Below, in pieces: positions 53,023-61,249 of a stretch of 64,000 nt of DNA; within the stretch, counting starts at the first letter, position 1; each line of letters begins with the position of its first letter. The stretch is taken from assembly GCF_027622855.1 (NCBI RefSeq), contig NZ_JAPZVR010000001.1:276441-340440 (forward strand), read 5' to 3'. The position numbers and the translations under genes are program-made. Below the pieces are notes generated by a model, which saw only the letters and a program-made list of their open reading frames with translations, was not told where the DNA came from and ran no database searches. This stretch comes from Glycomyces algeriensis (lineage in GTDB: Bacteria; Actinomycetota; Actinomycetes; Mycobacteriales; Micromonosporaceae).

Positions 53023-53780
53023 CCATGACCCTCTTCGACCTCACCGGCCGCCTCGCCGTCGTCACCGGCGCCAAGCGCGGCATCGGCTTCGCCATGGCCG
53101 AGGCCCTCGCCGCCGCCGGGGCGGACGTCATCGGCGTCAGCGCCACCATCGAACCCGAAGGCTCCGCGATCGAAGCCCGGGTCACCGGACTCGGCCGCGC
53201 CTTCCGCGCGATACGCGCCGACTTCAACGACCCCGAGCAGGTCGCCGCCCTCGCCGACACCCTCGCCGCCGAACCGGTCGACATCCTCGTCAACAACGCC
53301 GGCACGATCCGCCGCGCCCCCGCCGCCGAGCACCCCGACGCGTACTGGGACGAAGTGCTCCAGGTCAACCTCACCAGCCAGTTCGCGCTCACCCGCGCCG
53401 TCGGCCGCACCATGCTCGAGCGCGGCGGCGGGAAGGTCATCTTCACCGCCTCGCTCCTGAGCTTCCAGGGCGGCATCAACGTGCCCGGCTACGCCGCCGC
53501 CAAGTCCGGCATCGCCGGGCTCACCCGCGCGCTGGCCAACGAGTGGTCCGGCCGCGGCATCACGGTGAACGCGATCGCCCCCGGCTACATCGCCACTGAC
53601 AACACCCAAGCGCTGCAAGACGATCCGGACCGCTCGAAGGCGATCCTCGAGCGCATCCCCGCCGGCCGCTGGGGCCGGGCCGACGACCTCGCCGGTGCGA
53701 CGGTCTTCCTCGCCAGCGCCGCCGCCGACTACGTCTCGGGCACGGTCATCCCGGTGGACGGCGGCTGGCTCGGCCGCTGA
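53019..53780 (+). CDS. SDR dehydrogenase, KduD-like; candidate 2-keto-3-deoxy-L-fuconate dehydrogenase
   Basis: A 253-residue classical short-chain dehydrogenase. GTG 53019 (AAGGA 6 nt upstream) overlaps the preceding stop; ATG 53025 is the alternative. The cofactor loop is TGAKRGIGFA, with NNAGTIRR and the active-site run SLLSFQGGINVPGYAAAKSG (Ser, Tyr, Lys). SLLSFQGG is the segment seen in KduD-type keto-deoxy-gluconate dehydrogenases. Next to L-fuconate dehydratase, oxidation of 2-keto-3-deoxy-L-fuconate at C4 is the likely reaction. No hydrolase for the resulting diketo acid and no fuconolactonase is visible in the window. Confidence 0.83.
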   Translation: MTMTLFDLTGRLAVVTGAKRGIGFAMAEALAAAGADVIGVSATIEPEGSAIEARVTGLGRAFRAIRADFNDPEQVAALADTLAAEPVDILVNNAGTIRRAPAAEHPDAYWDEVLQVNLTSQFALTRAVGRTMLERGGGKVIFTASLLSFQGGINVPGYAAAKSGIAGLTRALANEWSGRGITVNAIAPGYIATDNTQALQDDPDRSKAILERIPAGRWGRADDLAGATVFLASAAADYVSGTVIPVDGGWLGR

Positions 53781-53800
53781 CTCCCAGCACATGGAGTGGG

Positions 53801-53843
53801 CCGCGGGGCCCGGGCGTACCGGCACGGCGTCCGGGCCCCGCGG
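53801..53843. terminator. Bidirectional terminator
   Basis: 13-bp arms (53801-53813 and 53831-53843), followed on the plus strand by a pyrimidine run CTTCTTCT. It lies between convergent genes. Confidence 0.75.
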
Positions 53844-53851
53844 GGCTTCTT

Positions 53852-56110
53852 CTAAGGGGTGTGGACGTCAGGCCACGCGTACGCGGTCTTGTCGCTGCCG
53901 ATGTAGAAGCTCGGGTGCGGCGGCTGGTTGTAGGCCGTGTTCTGCCAGGCGATCGCGACCCGGTACTGGATGTCGTGCATCAGCGTCGGGATGCGCAGGT
54001 TCGTCTGGTGCGGGGTCGCGTAGATCCGCAGCCGGGTGCTGTCGGTGCTCTTCCAGATCACTTCCTCGCGCCAGTCGCCGAACAGGTCCGCGGAGAGGCC
54101 CGGCGTCGACTTGGTGCCGTTGTTGGAGGACACACCGGATCCGGAGAGCGAGGTCCCGGAGGGGTAGTTGGTGATGGAGGTGCCGTTGAGCAGCTCGCGT
54201 TCGCCGTCGCCGTCCCACCAGGACAGGAAGTTGATCGACCCGGGCTTGGACCCGATGTTCTGGCCGGAGGCGTTGAGCAGCCCGCCGACGTTCGCCGACC
54301 AGTACTCCGAGCCGGGGTTGGAGGCGAGGATGTTCGCGCCAACGCCGCGGCCGTTGTCGCCGCTGGCGCTGGTCTGGAACAGGATCTGCCCGTTCGAGCC
54401 GTTGAGGCTGGAGGACGGGTTGCAGCTGCACTCGTGGACCATGAACGACTCCTGGCCGGGACGGCTGGGGACGTGGTCCGTGACGTGCTGGGCGTCGCCG
54501 TGGCCGTGGCGGGTGTTGTAGAGCGCCTGCCCGTTGGACCCGACGGCCATGGCGCCGTAGACGACGTCCTGGTTGCCGTCGCCGTTCATGTCGGCGATGG
54601 AGAGGCTGTGCGCGCCTTGGCCGGTGTACTGCGAACCGGCGCTGTTGGAGTCGAAGGTCCAGCGGGTGGTCAGGTCGGTGCCGTTCCAGTCGACGGCCCA
54701 GATCACCGAGCGCGTGTAGTAGCCGCGCGCGAAGATCATCGAGGGGGTCTCGCCGTCCAGGTATGCCGTGCCGGCGAGGAACCGGTCGACGCGGTTGCCG
54801 TAGTTGTCGCCCCAGCTGGACACGTTGCCGCGCGGCGGGTTGTAGTTGACGGTGTCCATGGCGGCGCCGGTCTGGCCGTTGAAGACGGTCAGGAACTCCG
54901 GGCCGGAGAGGACGTACCCCGAGGAGTTGCGGTAGTCCGCGCTTCCGTTGCCGATGACGGTGCCGACGCCGTCGCGGGTGGCGTCGGCGGTCTTCATGGC
55001 GATCTCGGCCCGGCCGTCGCCGTCGTAGTCGAAGACCTGGTACTGCGTGTAGTGCGCGCCCGAGCGGATGTTGCGGCCCAGGTCGATGCGCCACATGCGG
55101 GTGCCGTCGAGCTTGTAGGCGTCGATGATGGTGTTCCCGGTGTACCCGGCGTGGGAGTTGTCCTTGAGGTTGCTCGGGTCCCACTTCACGATCAGCTCGT
55201 AGTCGCCGTCCCCGTCGAGGTCGCCGGTGCTGAGGTCGCCGGCCGAGTAGGTGAACGCCTCGCCCGAGGGCGTGGTGCCGCCCGCGGGCTTCTGGATCGG
55301 GACGTCGTAGTAGCCGCTGGAGTTGAACGTCAGTTCGGTGCCCGAGGCGGTGCCCTCGGTGCCGTTCACGACGGACCGGACCGTGTACTGCGAGGACGCG
55401 GACCCGCCGTTGTCGAGGTAGTTCGACGCGCCGGTGAGGGGCGAGGCGTTGAGCTTCGTGCCGTCCCGGTAGACGTTGAATGCCACATTGGACGGATCGG
55501 TGCCGAGGAGCCGCCACGAGACGAGCCGCCCGGCGCCCGAGGGCACGACGGTGACGCCGCGGGTCAGCTCTTCCACTTCGTACCGGCCGTCGCCCTGCTG
55601 CGGCGGGTCGCCGTCGGTGATCTCGACGTAGTCGATGTTCGCCAGGCCCGCGGCCGAGGAGGCGACGAGGCGGACGGTGTTGCTCCCGGCGTTGACGGGG
55701 ATCTGGACGGTCTTGGTCGACCACGTGGTCCAGGCCCCGGTCGCGGTGAACGCGCTCGCGGTCTGCACGGCGGCGCCGTTGACGACGATGTCGGCCGAGC
55801 GGGTGTCGGTGCCTCCGTGGGCGTACCGGATCGCGAGGGTCGCGGTGCCCGCGCTCGCGGCGTTGACGGTGAACTGACTGGTCGCGCCGACCACGTTGTC
55901 CGAGTTGCAGAAGCCGCTGCCGGAGTGCCCGGCGTGGTTCGACTCGACCGCGCCCTGGCAGGTGGCGGGGGCGCTCTCGGCTTCGTAGCGGACCGTGGCG
56001 GCGTCGGCCGAGTGCAGGGTGATCATCGTCGCCGCCGCGGCGACGAGACCGGCCACCGCGACTGCGGGTGCCCGCAGTCGCCGTGACCGTTGGGATGGTG
56101 CCTTGTGCAT
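53852..56110 (-). CDS. Secreted rhamnogalacturonan lyase, PL11, with N-terminal CBM35
   Basis: A 752-residue exported lyase. ATG 56110 has GGAG 6 nt upstream, and the signal peptide ends near HSADAA. Residues about 38-165 form a CBM35-type module (VRYEAESAPATCQGAV, LANIDYVEI). The PL11 domain starts at about 175: YEVEELTRGVTVVPSGAGRLVSWRLLGTD, then FNVYRDGTKLN. Many calcium-type Asp loops of the eight-bladed propeller follow (DLDGDGDYELIVKWD, DYDGDGRAEIAMK, DMNGDGNQDVVYG). It cleaves the rhamnose-galacturonate backbone of RG-I by beta-elimination. Its products probably enter through the importer at 59478. Confidence 0.92.
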   Translation of the reverse strand: MHKAPSQRSRRLRAPAVAVAGLVAAAATMITLHSADAATVRYEAESAPATCQGAVESNHAGHSGSGFCNSDNVVGATSQFTVNAASAGTATLAIRYAHGGTDTRSADIVVNGAAVQTASAFTATGAWTTWSTKTVQIPVNAGSNTVRLVASSAAGLANIDYVEITDGDPPQQGDGRYEVEELTRGVTVVPSGAGRLVSWRLLGTDPSNVAFNVYRDGTKLNASPLTGASNYLDNGGSASSQYTVRSVVNGTEGTASGTELTFNSSGYYDVPIQKPAGGTTPSGEAFTYSAGDLSTGDLDGDGDYELIVKWDPSNLKDNSHAGYTGNTIIDAYKLDGTRMWRIDLGRNIRSGAHYTQYQVFDYDGDGRAEIAMKTADATRDGVGTVIGNGSADYRNSSGYVLSGPEFLTVFNGQTGAAMDTVNYNPPRGNVSSWGDNYGNRVDRFLAGTAYLDGETPSMIFARGYYTRSVIWAVDWNGTDLTTRWTFDSNSAGSQYTGQGAHSLSIADMNGDGNQDVVYGAMAVGSNGQALYNTRHGHGDAQHVTDHVPSRPGQESFMVHECSCNPSSSLNGSNGQILFQTSASGDNGRGVGANILASNPGSEYWSANVGGLLNASGQNIGSKPGSINFLSWWDGDGERELLNGTSITNYPSGTSLSGSGVSSNNGTKSTPGLSADLFGDWREEVIWKSTDSTRLRIYATPHQTNLRIPTLMHDIQYRVAIAWQNTAYNQPPHPSFYIGSDKTAYAWPDVHTP

Positions 56111-56188
56111 GTTCACTCCGTGAGTGCTGATGTGAGGGTCTTGGAGCGCTCGGCCGCCTGCGTCTCGCACTCGCCGCGCCGACCGCTC

Positions 56189-56231
56189 AATATCGAGAGA
56201 TTGCATTGTATCGATATTTTGAACCGTTTCA
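56189..56231 (-). promoter_or_regulatory. Operator-like repeats in the PL11 promoter
   Basis: AATATCGA (56189-56196) and TCGATATT (56211-56218) are 8-bp arms 14 bp apart. TGAACCGTTTCA (56220-56231) is 10 of 12 palindromic and close to the classical LacI-family consensus TGAAACGTTTCA. The divergent LacI-4 is the candidate binder. Confidence 0.5.
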
Positions 56232-56478
56232 GCGTAGCGATGAACGCCCCGATGCGCAAGCATGAGCGAAATGCCAGTTCAACGGCGGTTCCTAGCGCCG
56301 ATGGGCGGCCGAGCGCGCTTGCGGCGCAACAATTTCAGGAGCCGTGCGGTGCACTGGAGTGACGGGAGATCATCTATGTGACGATGAATCGATAAAATGC
56401 CCCGCTCATCGCATTGTGCGACAGTGCAGGCCGTCCCTAAGCTGTCCGACAGCCGCCCGACGACGCGGGCGGCGAGGG

Positions 56479-56510
56479 CCGGCCCGGCGGGCGCACTCCC
56501 GCCGGGCCGG
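56479..56510. terminator. G+C-rich hairpin upstream of LacI-4
   Basis: 13-bp perfect arms with a 6-nt loop, 173 bp before the LacI-4 start codon. No gene ends here, so it may insulate the promoter or act as a leader structure. Confidence 0.5.
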
Positions 56511-56682
56511 TCCGCACCATTGTGTCCGCTTTGCGGCCCAAGGCATCGGGCGCTCCGCCTCGGCGCGGCGGCCACCGGTTGCGGGCCGATAGACTCGAGC
56601 CTCGGTCCGGCCGCGGACACCCCTGCCGAGCGCAGCGGCGCTGCGCGGCCCGACCGGATCGGCATCGACGGCTGGAGGACGG

Positions 56683-57693
56683 GTGCGGCGCAGGACAGTC
56701 ACCATGAGCGACGTGGCGCGGCTCGCGGGCGTCTCGACGATGACCGTCTCCAACGTCGTCAACAACCGCGTCAAGGTCAGCGAGGCCGCCCGCGAACGCG
56801 TGCTCGAGGCCATCCGCGCCTCCGGCTACCAGGTCAACCTGACCGCCCGCAGCCTCCGGTCCGGCCGCACCGGCGTCATCGGCGTCGCCGTGCCCCAGGT
56901 CGGCAACCCCTACTACGGCATGCTCGGCGCCCTCCTCATCGACGAGGCGCACCAGCGCGGCTACGAGGTCACGATCGGCCAGACCGGCGCGCTCGCCGAC
57001 GGCGAGGCCGCGGCCGTCGCGCAGTCGCGCTGGCTCCAGGTCGACGGCCTCTTCCTCTCGGCGATCGAGCTCGACCCGCAGATGCCGCTGCTCGCCGACG
57101 CGGGCTTCCCGATCGTCCTGTTCGGCGAGCAGGGCGCGGGCGGCCGGTTCGACCACATCACCCTCCCGAACGAGGCCGGCGCCGCCGCGGCCACCGGGCA
57201 CCTGATCGACCAGGGCTGCAAGCGGATCGCGATCGTCACCGGGTCGGGCCTGGACCGGCTCAACACGGTCACCCGCCGCTACAACGGCTACCGCGCCGCG
57301 CTCGAGGACCGCGGGCTGCGGCCCGATCCGGAGCTGCGCTTCGCCCTCGACTCGCTCTCCTGGGACGGCGCCCGCGAGGCCGGCCGCCACATTGCGGCCT
57401 CCGGCCTCGGCGTCGACGGGGTCGTCGCGTTCAACGACACCACCGCGATCGGGGTGATGCGCGGCCTGACCGACGGCGGCGCCTCGGTTCCCGGCGACGT
57501 CCGCGTCATCGGCTTCGACGGCATCCCGGTCGCCGAGCAGGTCATCCCCGCGCTCTCGACCGTGGCCCCGGACCACCACTGGATCGCCGCCCGGGCCCTC
57601 GACCTCATCGTCGGCCGCATCGCCGACCCCGCCGCCCCGCCCCGCCAGTACACGGCCCCGTTCGACCTCGTCGTCCGCGAGTCCACAGCTTAG
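56683..57693 (+). CDS. LacI-family regulator (LacI-4), rhamnogalacturonan locus
   Basis: A 336-residue regulator from GTG 56683; GGAGGA is 5 nt upstream. It reads RRRTVTMSDVARLAGVSTMTVSNVVN, a full HTH, with hinge LTARSLRSGR. Sensor motifs VIGVAVPQVGNPYYGML and VAFNDTTAIGVM are present. It is divergent from the PL11 gene with LacI-like sites between them. Control of PL11, and perhaps of the importer at 59478, is likely. Confidence 0.92.
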   Translation: MRRRTVTMSDVARLAGVSTMTVSNVVNNRVKVSEAARERVLEAIRASGYQVNLTARSLRSGRTGVIGVAVPQVGNPYYGMLGALLIDEAHQRGYEVTIGQTGALADGEAAAVAQSRWLQVDGLFLSAIELDPQMPLLADAGFPIVLFGEQGAGGRFDHITLPNEAGAAAATGHLIDQGCKRIAIVTGSGLDRLNTVTRRYNGYRAALEDRGLRPDPELRFALDSLSWDGAREAGRHIAASGLGVDGVVAFNDTTAIGVMRGLTDGGASVPGDVRVIGFDGIPVAEQVIPALSTVAPDHHWIAARALDLIVGRIADPAAPPRQYTAPFDLVVRESTA

Positions 57694-57779
57694 GGCCGGT
57701 CCTGTGAACCAGACCGGTCGTCGTCCGGTCCGTTCGCCCGCTCCCTGATACACAAGGCAGGCCCTGAACCGCCGCCCGG

Positions 57780-58883
57780 TCAGGTGAGGGCGATCCGCAG
57801 GACGCGGTCGTCGTCGGGCCCGGGGTCACCGCGGCCGTCAGTGTTGTTGGTGAGGACCCACAGCGACCCGTCAGGGGCGTTCACGACGTCCCGCAGGCGT
57901 CCGTACTCCTCCACGTAGTGCTCGACCGAGGTGCCGGGGTCGCCGAGGGGGACCGCGCGCAGGCGCCGGCCGCGCAGGTTCGCGATGTAGGCGGTGCCGC
58001 CCGCGATCGCCATGCCGGAGGGGCTCGCGTCGTCGGTGCCCCACTGCTGGACCGGGTCGGTGTAGTCGCCGATCCCGGCGATGCCCTCGGCCTCGGGCCA
58101 GCCGTAGTTCGCGCCGGGCTCGATGCGGTTGAGCTCGTCCCAGGTGTCCTGCCCGAACTCGGCGGCCCACATGCCGCCCTCCTCGTCCCATGCGATCCCC
58201 TGCGGGTTGCGGTGGCCCCAGGTGTAGACCAGCGAGCCGGGGAACGGGTTGTCGTCCGGCGCGGTCCCGTCGGGGTTCATGCGCAGGATCTTGCCCGCCG
58301 GCGACTCGCGGTCCTGGGCGTTCTCGGGATTCCCGGCGTCCCCGGCGGTGGCGTACAGCATCCCGTCGGGGCCGAACGCGATGCGCCCGCCGTTGTGGTT
58401 GCCCGCCGAGGGGATGCCGGACAGGATCGCCTGCGGCGCACCGAGTGTCAGCGCGCCCGCGGCGCCTTCGAGCGCGAACCGCTCGATCCGGTTCCCGTCC
58501 GAGGCGGTGAAGTACGCGTACAGGAAGCCGTCGCGGACGGCGAGCCCGAGCAGCCCGCCCTCGCCGCCCCCGGCCACGCCGTCGACGACGGCTACCTCAC
58601 GCGCCTCGCCCTGGGCGTCCAGCTCCAGGACGCGGGCGCTGTCGCGCTCGCTCACCAGGGGGGTGCCCTCATGGAACGCGATCGACCAGGGCGCCTCCAG
58701 GCCGCTCGCGACGACCTCGGGCTCGCCGAGCGCGGTCGCGGCGGTGGTCGGCGCCGGTTCGTTGGCGGGTGCCGAACCCGTGTCCGGCTCGGCTTCCTCG
58801 TTCGGTTCCGCGGTGCACGCGGCCAGCGGGATCCCGGCGAGCGCGGCACCCGCGTAGCGCAGCGTCTGACGTCTGGAGGCCAT
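57780..58883 (-). CDS. Glucose/sorbosone dehydrogenase-family lipoprotein (PQQ-type beta-propeller)
   Basis: A 367-residue exported protein. ATG 58883 has AAAGGA 8 nt upstream. RRQTLRYAGAALAGIPLAAC is a Tat-like signal with a lipobox (Cys about 22), followed by a Pro/Thr/Glu linker. The propeller has EAPWSIAFHEGTPLVSERDS, GNHNGGRIAFGPDGMLYATA, SPAGKILRMNPDG and WGHRNPQGIAWD, all typical of the soluble PQQ-dependent aldose dehydrogenase family. Oxidation of free sugars outside the membrane is the family role; the true substrate and PQQ supply are unknown. It is convergent with LacI-4. Confidence 0.88.
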   Translation of the reverse strand: MASRRQTLRYAGAALAGIPLAACTAEPNEEAEPDTGSAPANEPAPTTAATALGEPEVVASGLEAPWSIAFHEGTPLVSERDSARVLELDAQGEAREVAVVDGVAGGGEGGLLGLAVRDGFLYAYFTASDGNRIERFALEGAAGALTLGAPQAILSGIPSAGNHNGGRIAFGPDGMLYATAGDAGNPENAQDRESPAGKILRMNPDGTAPDDNPFPGSLVYTWGHRNPQGIAWDEEGGMWAAEFGQDTWDELNRIEPGANYGWPEAEGIAGIGDYTDPVQQWGTDDASPSGMAIAGGTAYIANLRGRRLRAVPLGDPGTSVEHYVEEYGRLRDVVNAPDGSLWVLTNNTDGRGDPGPDDDRVLRIALT

Positions 58884-59477
58884 GGCCCGTCCTTTGCTCT
58901 CGTCGCCCCTGCGGGCGCGGTCGTCTCGGAGGCCTCCACTGTAGGTGCGCCCGAACGGATCCGGCAGGCCGCGCCGGAGCTCCCCTCCGCCTCCACGGGC
59001 CGGGTCCGACTCCTGTGCCGCCCGCGTCCCACCGCGCCCAGTGGCCCCGCCCACCCGCGGAATCGTCAGACCTTTGAAAGTTCCGGGCGTTTCGCGGTCC
59101 CGTCGACGCGTGTTCGACGATGGAGAAGGCTTGCCGAGCGCAGGAGCATTCACTCTTGAACCGGCGATCGGGCGCGAAACGCGGGCGTTCCGGAAAAGCG
59201 GGGGAGGATCGCCGCTTTGGCCATTCCTGCCTGGGAAAAGTCCGTCCGATCGCTCGGTTTGTAGCCGTTCCTCCGCATTGCTCGAGCCGCATGGATCATC
59301 ACTGAACGTATTTCACGGATCACGAAAAGAGATTCATTGACATCACTGCTCGTTCTCACTAAGCTCTGGAAGTTATCGGAAATAGCCCCGAAAGTTTCGA
59401 TCGTTACGGCAGTGAAATCTTGCCCGCCGGAGTGGACGGAGGGGCGGACTGTTTGGTCCATCTCAAGGAGGAGAGTC
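58884..59477. other. Divergent promoter region between sugar dehydrogenase and importer (no gene)
   Basis: A 594-bp gap. The part next to the importer has a promoter and a palindrome, listed separately; a TGAA-N5-TTCA repeat lies at 59303-59315. I found no convincing coding frame. Confidence 0.55.
59337..59399 (+). promoter_or_regulatory. Importer promoter with CGAAAGTTTCG site
   Basis: TTGACA (59337-59342) and TAAGCT (59360-59365) with a 17-nt spacer form the best promoter in the gap. CGAAAGTTTCG (59389-59399) lies just downstream, where a repressor would block elongation. It matches the site at 40104-40114 upstream of GH43 copy 1. Confidence 0.55.
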
Positions 59478-61160
59478 ATGTCAGGTGTGTTCGGGCGTTC
59501 GCCCATCGGAGCCACCCGCCGCGGGGTCATCGGATTCTCGCTGGCCGCGTCGAGCATGGCCGCACTCGCGGCGTGCAGCGACGACGGCGGCAGCGACGAA
59601 ATCGACGTCGATGCGCAGTCCAAGGGCGCGATGGACAATTTCGCCGCTGACACCCAGTTCACGGCTACGGAGCCCTTCAATCTCTCGGTGCTCTGGACGG
59701 ATTGGCCCGACCTTCCCATCACGGACAAGTGGGAGTTCTTCAAGGAGATCGAGAAGCGCACCAACGTCACGATCGACGTCACGAACATCCCGTTCAGCGA
59801 CGCGACCGAGAAGCGCAGTCTCCTGATCAGCGCCGGTGACGCCCCCACCGTGATCCCGCTGGTCTACACGGGCGAGGAGAACTCGTTCGTCTCCTCCGGC
59901 GCGATCCTGCCGATGAGCGAGTACGTCGAGCACATGCCCAACTTCCAGAAGTACGTGGCGGAGTGGGACCTCGCGGACATGATCGACAACCTCAAGCAGG
60001 CCGACGGCAAGTACTACATGCTGCCGGGCCTCCAGGAGGTGTCGGTGCCCGTGTTCACCCTCGTCATCCGCAAGGACGTCTTCGAGTCGGTCGCCGGCGG
60101 CATTCCCCAGACCTGGGACGAGATGCGCGAGGCGCTGGTCAAGATCAAGGCCGAGTACCCCGACTCCAAGCCCCTCGCTGACGGGTTCGAGGGCGCGTCG
60201 ATGCTCAACTACGCCGCCCACGCGTTCGGCGCGCAGGCCGGCTGGGGCTTCGGCAGCGGCATGATCGACGACGGCTCCGGCAGCCTGGTGTACACCGCCG
60301 CGACCGAGGGCTACAAGCAGATGGTCGAGTTCTTCCGCGGCCTCGTCGAGGACGGCCTGCTCGACACCGACTCGATGACCGCGGCGAACGACGGCACCGG
60401 CGGCGGCAGCGTCACCGAGAAGGTCGCGGCCAACCTCGTGTTCGCGGCGTCCGGCTCGGCCGGCACCGCCATCGAGTTCGCGACGGCCCTCAACGAGACT
60501 GTGGGCGAAGGCAACTACGAGATCCTGCAGATCGCCCCGCCCGGCGGCCCGGCCGGCCAGATCTGCGAGCCGCGCAACTTCTGGAACGGCTTCATGCTGA
60601 ACGCGGAGATCGCGGACTCCGAGAACTTCATCGCCATCCTGCAATTCCTCGACTGGCTGTACTACAACCCGGAGGCCCGCGAGCTGCTCCGCTGGGGCGT
60701 GCTCGACCAGACCTACACCAAGGACGCCTCCGGCAAGATCACCCTCAAGCCGGAGTTCCGCCTCGACGCGTACGGCATCAACCCCGGCGCGCCCACCGAC
60801 ATCCAGAAGGACCTCGGCTGGTCGAACGCGGTGTTCGCCGACTCGACCGAGTCCCGGGCGCTGAAGGAGTCCTACAACTCCCCGACCTTCGTGGAGTACA
60901 TCGACTCCGTGCTCTCCAGCCGCACGCCTCGCGACCCGAACCCGCCGGCCCCGCTCGACGAGATGGAGCTGGAGCAGGCCTCGCTCCAGGCCACCCCGCT
61001 GAAGGACACCGTGGACACCGCCACGCTGCAGTTCATCCTGGGCGACCGCGACATCGCCGAATGGGACGCCTACGTCGGCGAGCTCGAATCCGCCGGTCTC
61101 CAGACTTACGTCGACCTCATCAACACCGCCCGCCAGCGTTTCGAGGAGGAGAACTCCTAG
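59478..61160 (+). CDS. Extracellular oligosaccharide-binding lipoprotein (YtcQ/LipO type)
   Basis: A 560-residue binding protein. ATG 59478 is chosen from AAGGAGGAGAG just upstream; an in-frame TTG at 59337 is the -35 box instead. RRGVIGFSLAASSMAALAAC gives a Tat-like signal and lipobox. PFNLSVLWTDWPDLPITDKWEF and EILQIAPPGGPAG are features of the long class that serves LplB/YtcP permeases. With PL11 nearby, unsaturated rhamnogalacturonan oligosaccharides are the probable ligand. Confidence 0.9.
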   Translation: MSGVFGRSPIGATRRGVIGFSLAASSMAALAACSDDGGSDEIDVDAQSKGAMDNFAADTQFTATEPFNLSVLWTDWPDLPITDKWEFFKEIEKRTNVTIDVTNIPFSDATEKRSLLISAGDAPTVIPLVYTGEENSFVSSGAILPMSEYVEHMPNFQKYVAEWDLADMIDNLKQADGKYYMLPGLQEVSVPVFTLVIRKDVFESVAGGIPQTWDEMREALVKIKAEYPDSKPLADGFEGASMLNYAAHAFGAQAGWGFGSGMIDDGSGSLVYTAATEGYKQMVEFFRGLVEDGLLDTDSMTAANDGTGGGSVTEKVAANLVFAASGSAGTAIEFATALNETVGEGNYEILQIAPPGGPAGQICEPRNFWNGFMLNAEIADSENFIAILQFLDWLYYNPEARELLRWGVLDQTYTKDASGKITLKPEFRLDAYGINPGAPTDIQKDLGWSNAVFADSTESRALKESYNSPTFVEYIDSVLSSRTPRDPNPPAPLDEMELEQASLQATPLKDTVDTATLQFILGDRDIAEWDAYVGELESAGLQTYVDLINTARQRFEEENS

Positions 61161-61249
61161 TCCGCCCGCCGGGGGGCGGCTGGTGAGCACGGCTTCGCCG
61201 GGCTCGCGAACCAGCCGCTCTACCCCGGCACGGACGGGAGGGAGTGCTT

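Larger units (their letters stand above)
56111..56682. other. Divergent promoter region between PL11 and LacI-4 (no gene)
   Basis: A 572-bp gap. It holds the operator-like repeats listed at 56189-56231 and a strong hairpin at 56479-56510. Open frames within it lack ribosome sites and protein-like composition. Confidence 0.55.

Noticed and set aside
59337..59477. Upstream start for the last binding protein
   Set aside because: The TTG at 59337 is part of TTGACA, a -35 box. AAGGAGGAG just before ATG 59478 and the signal peptide after it decide the start.
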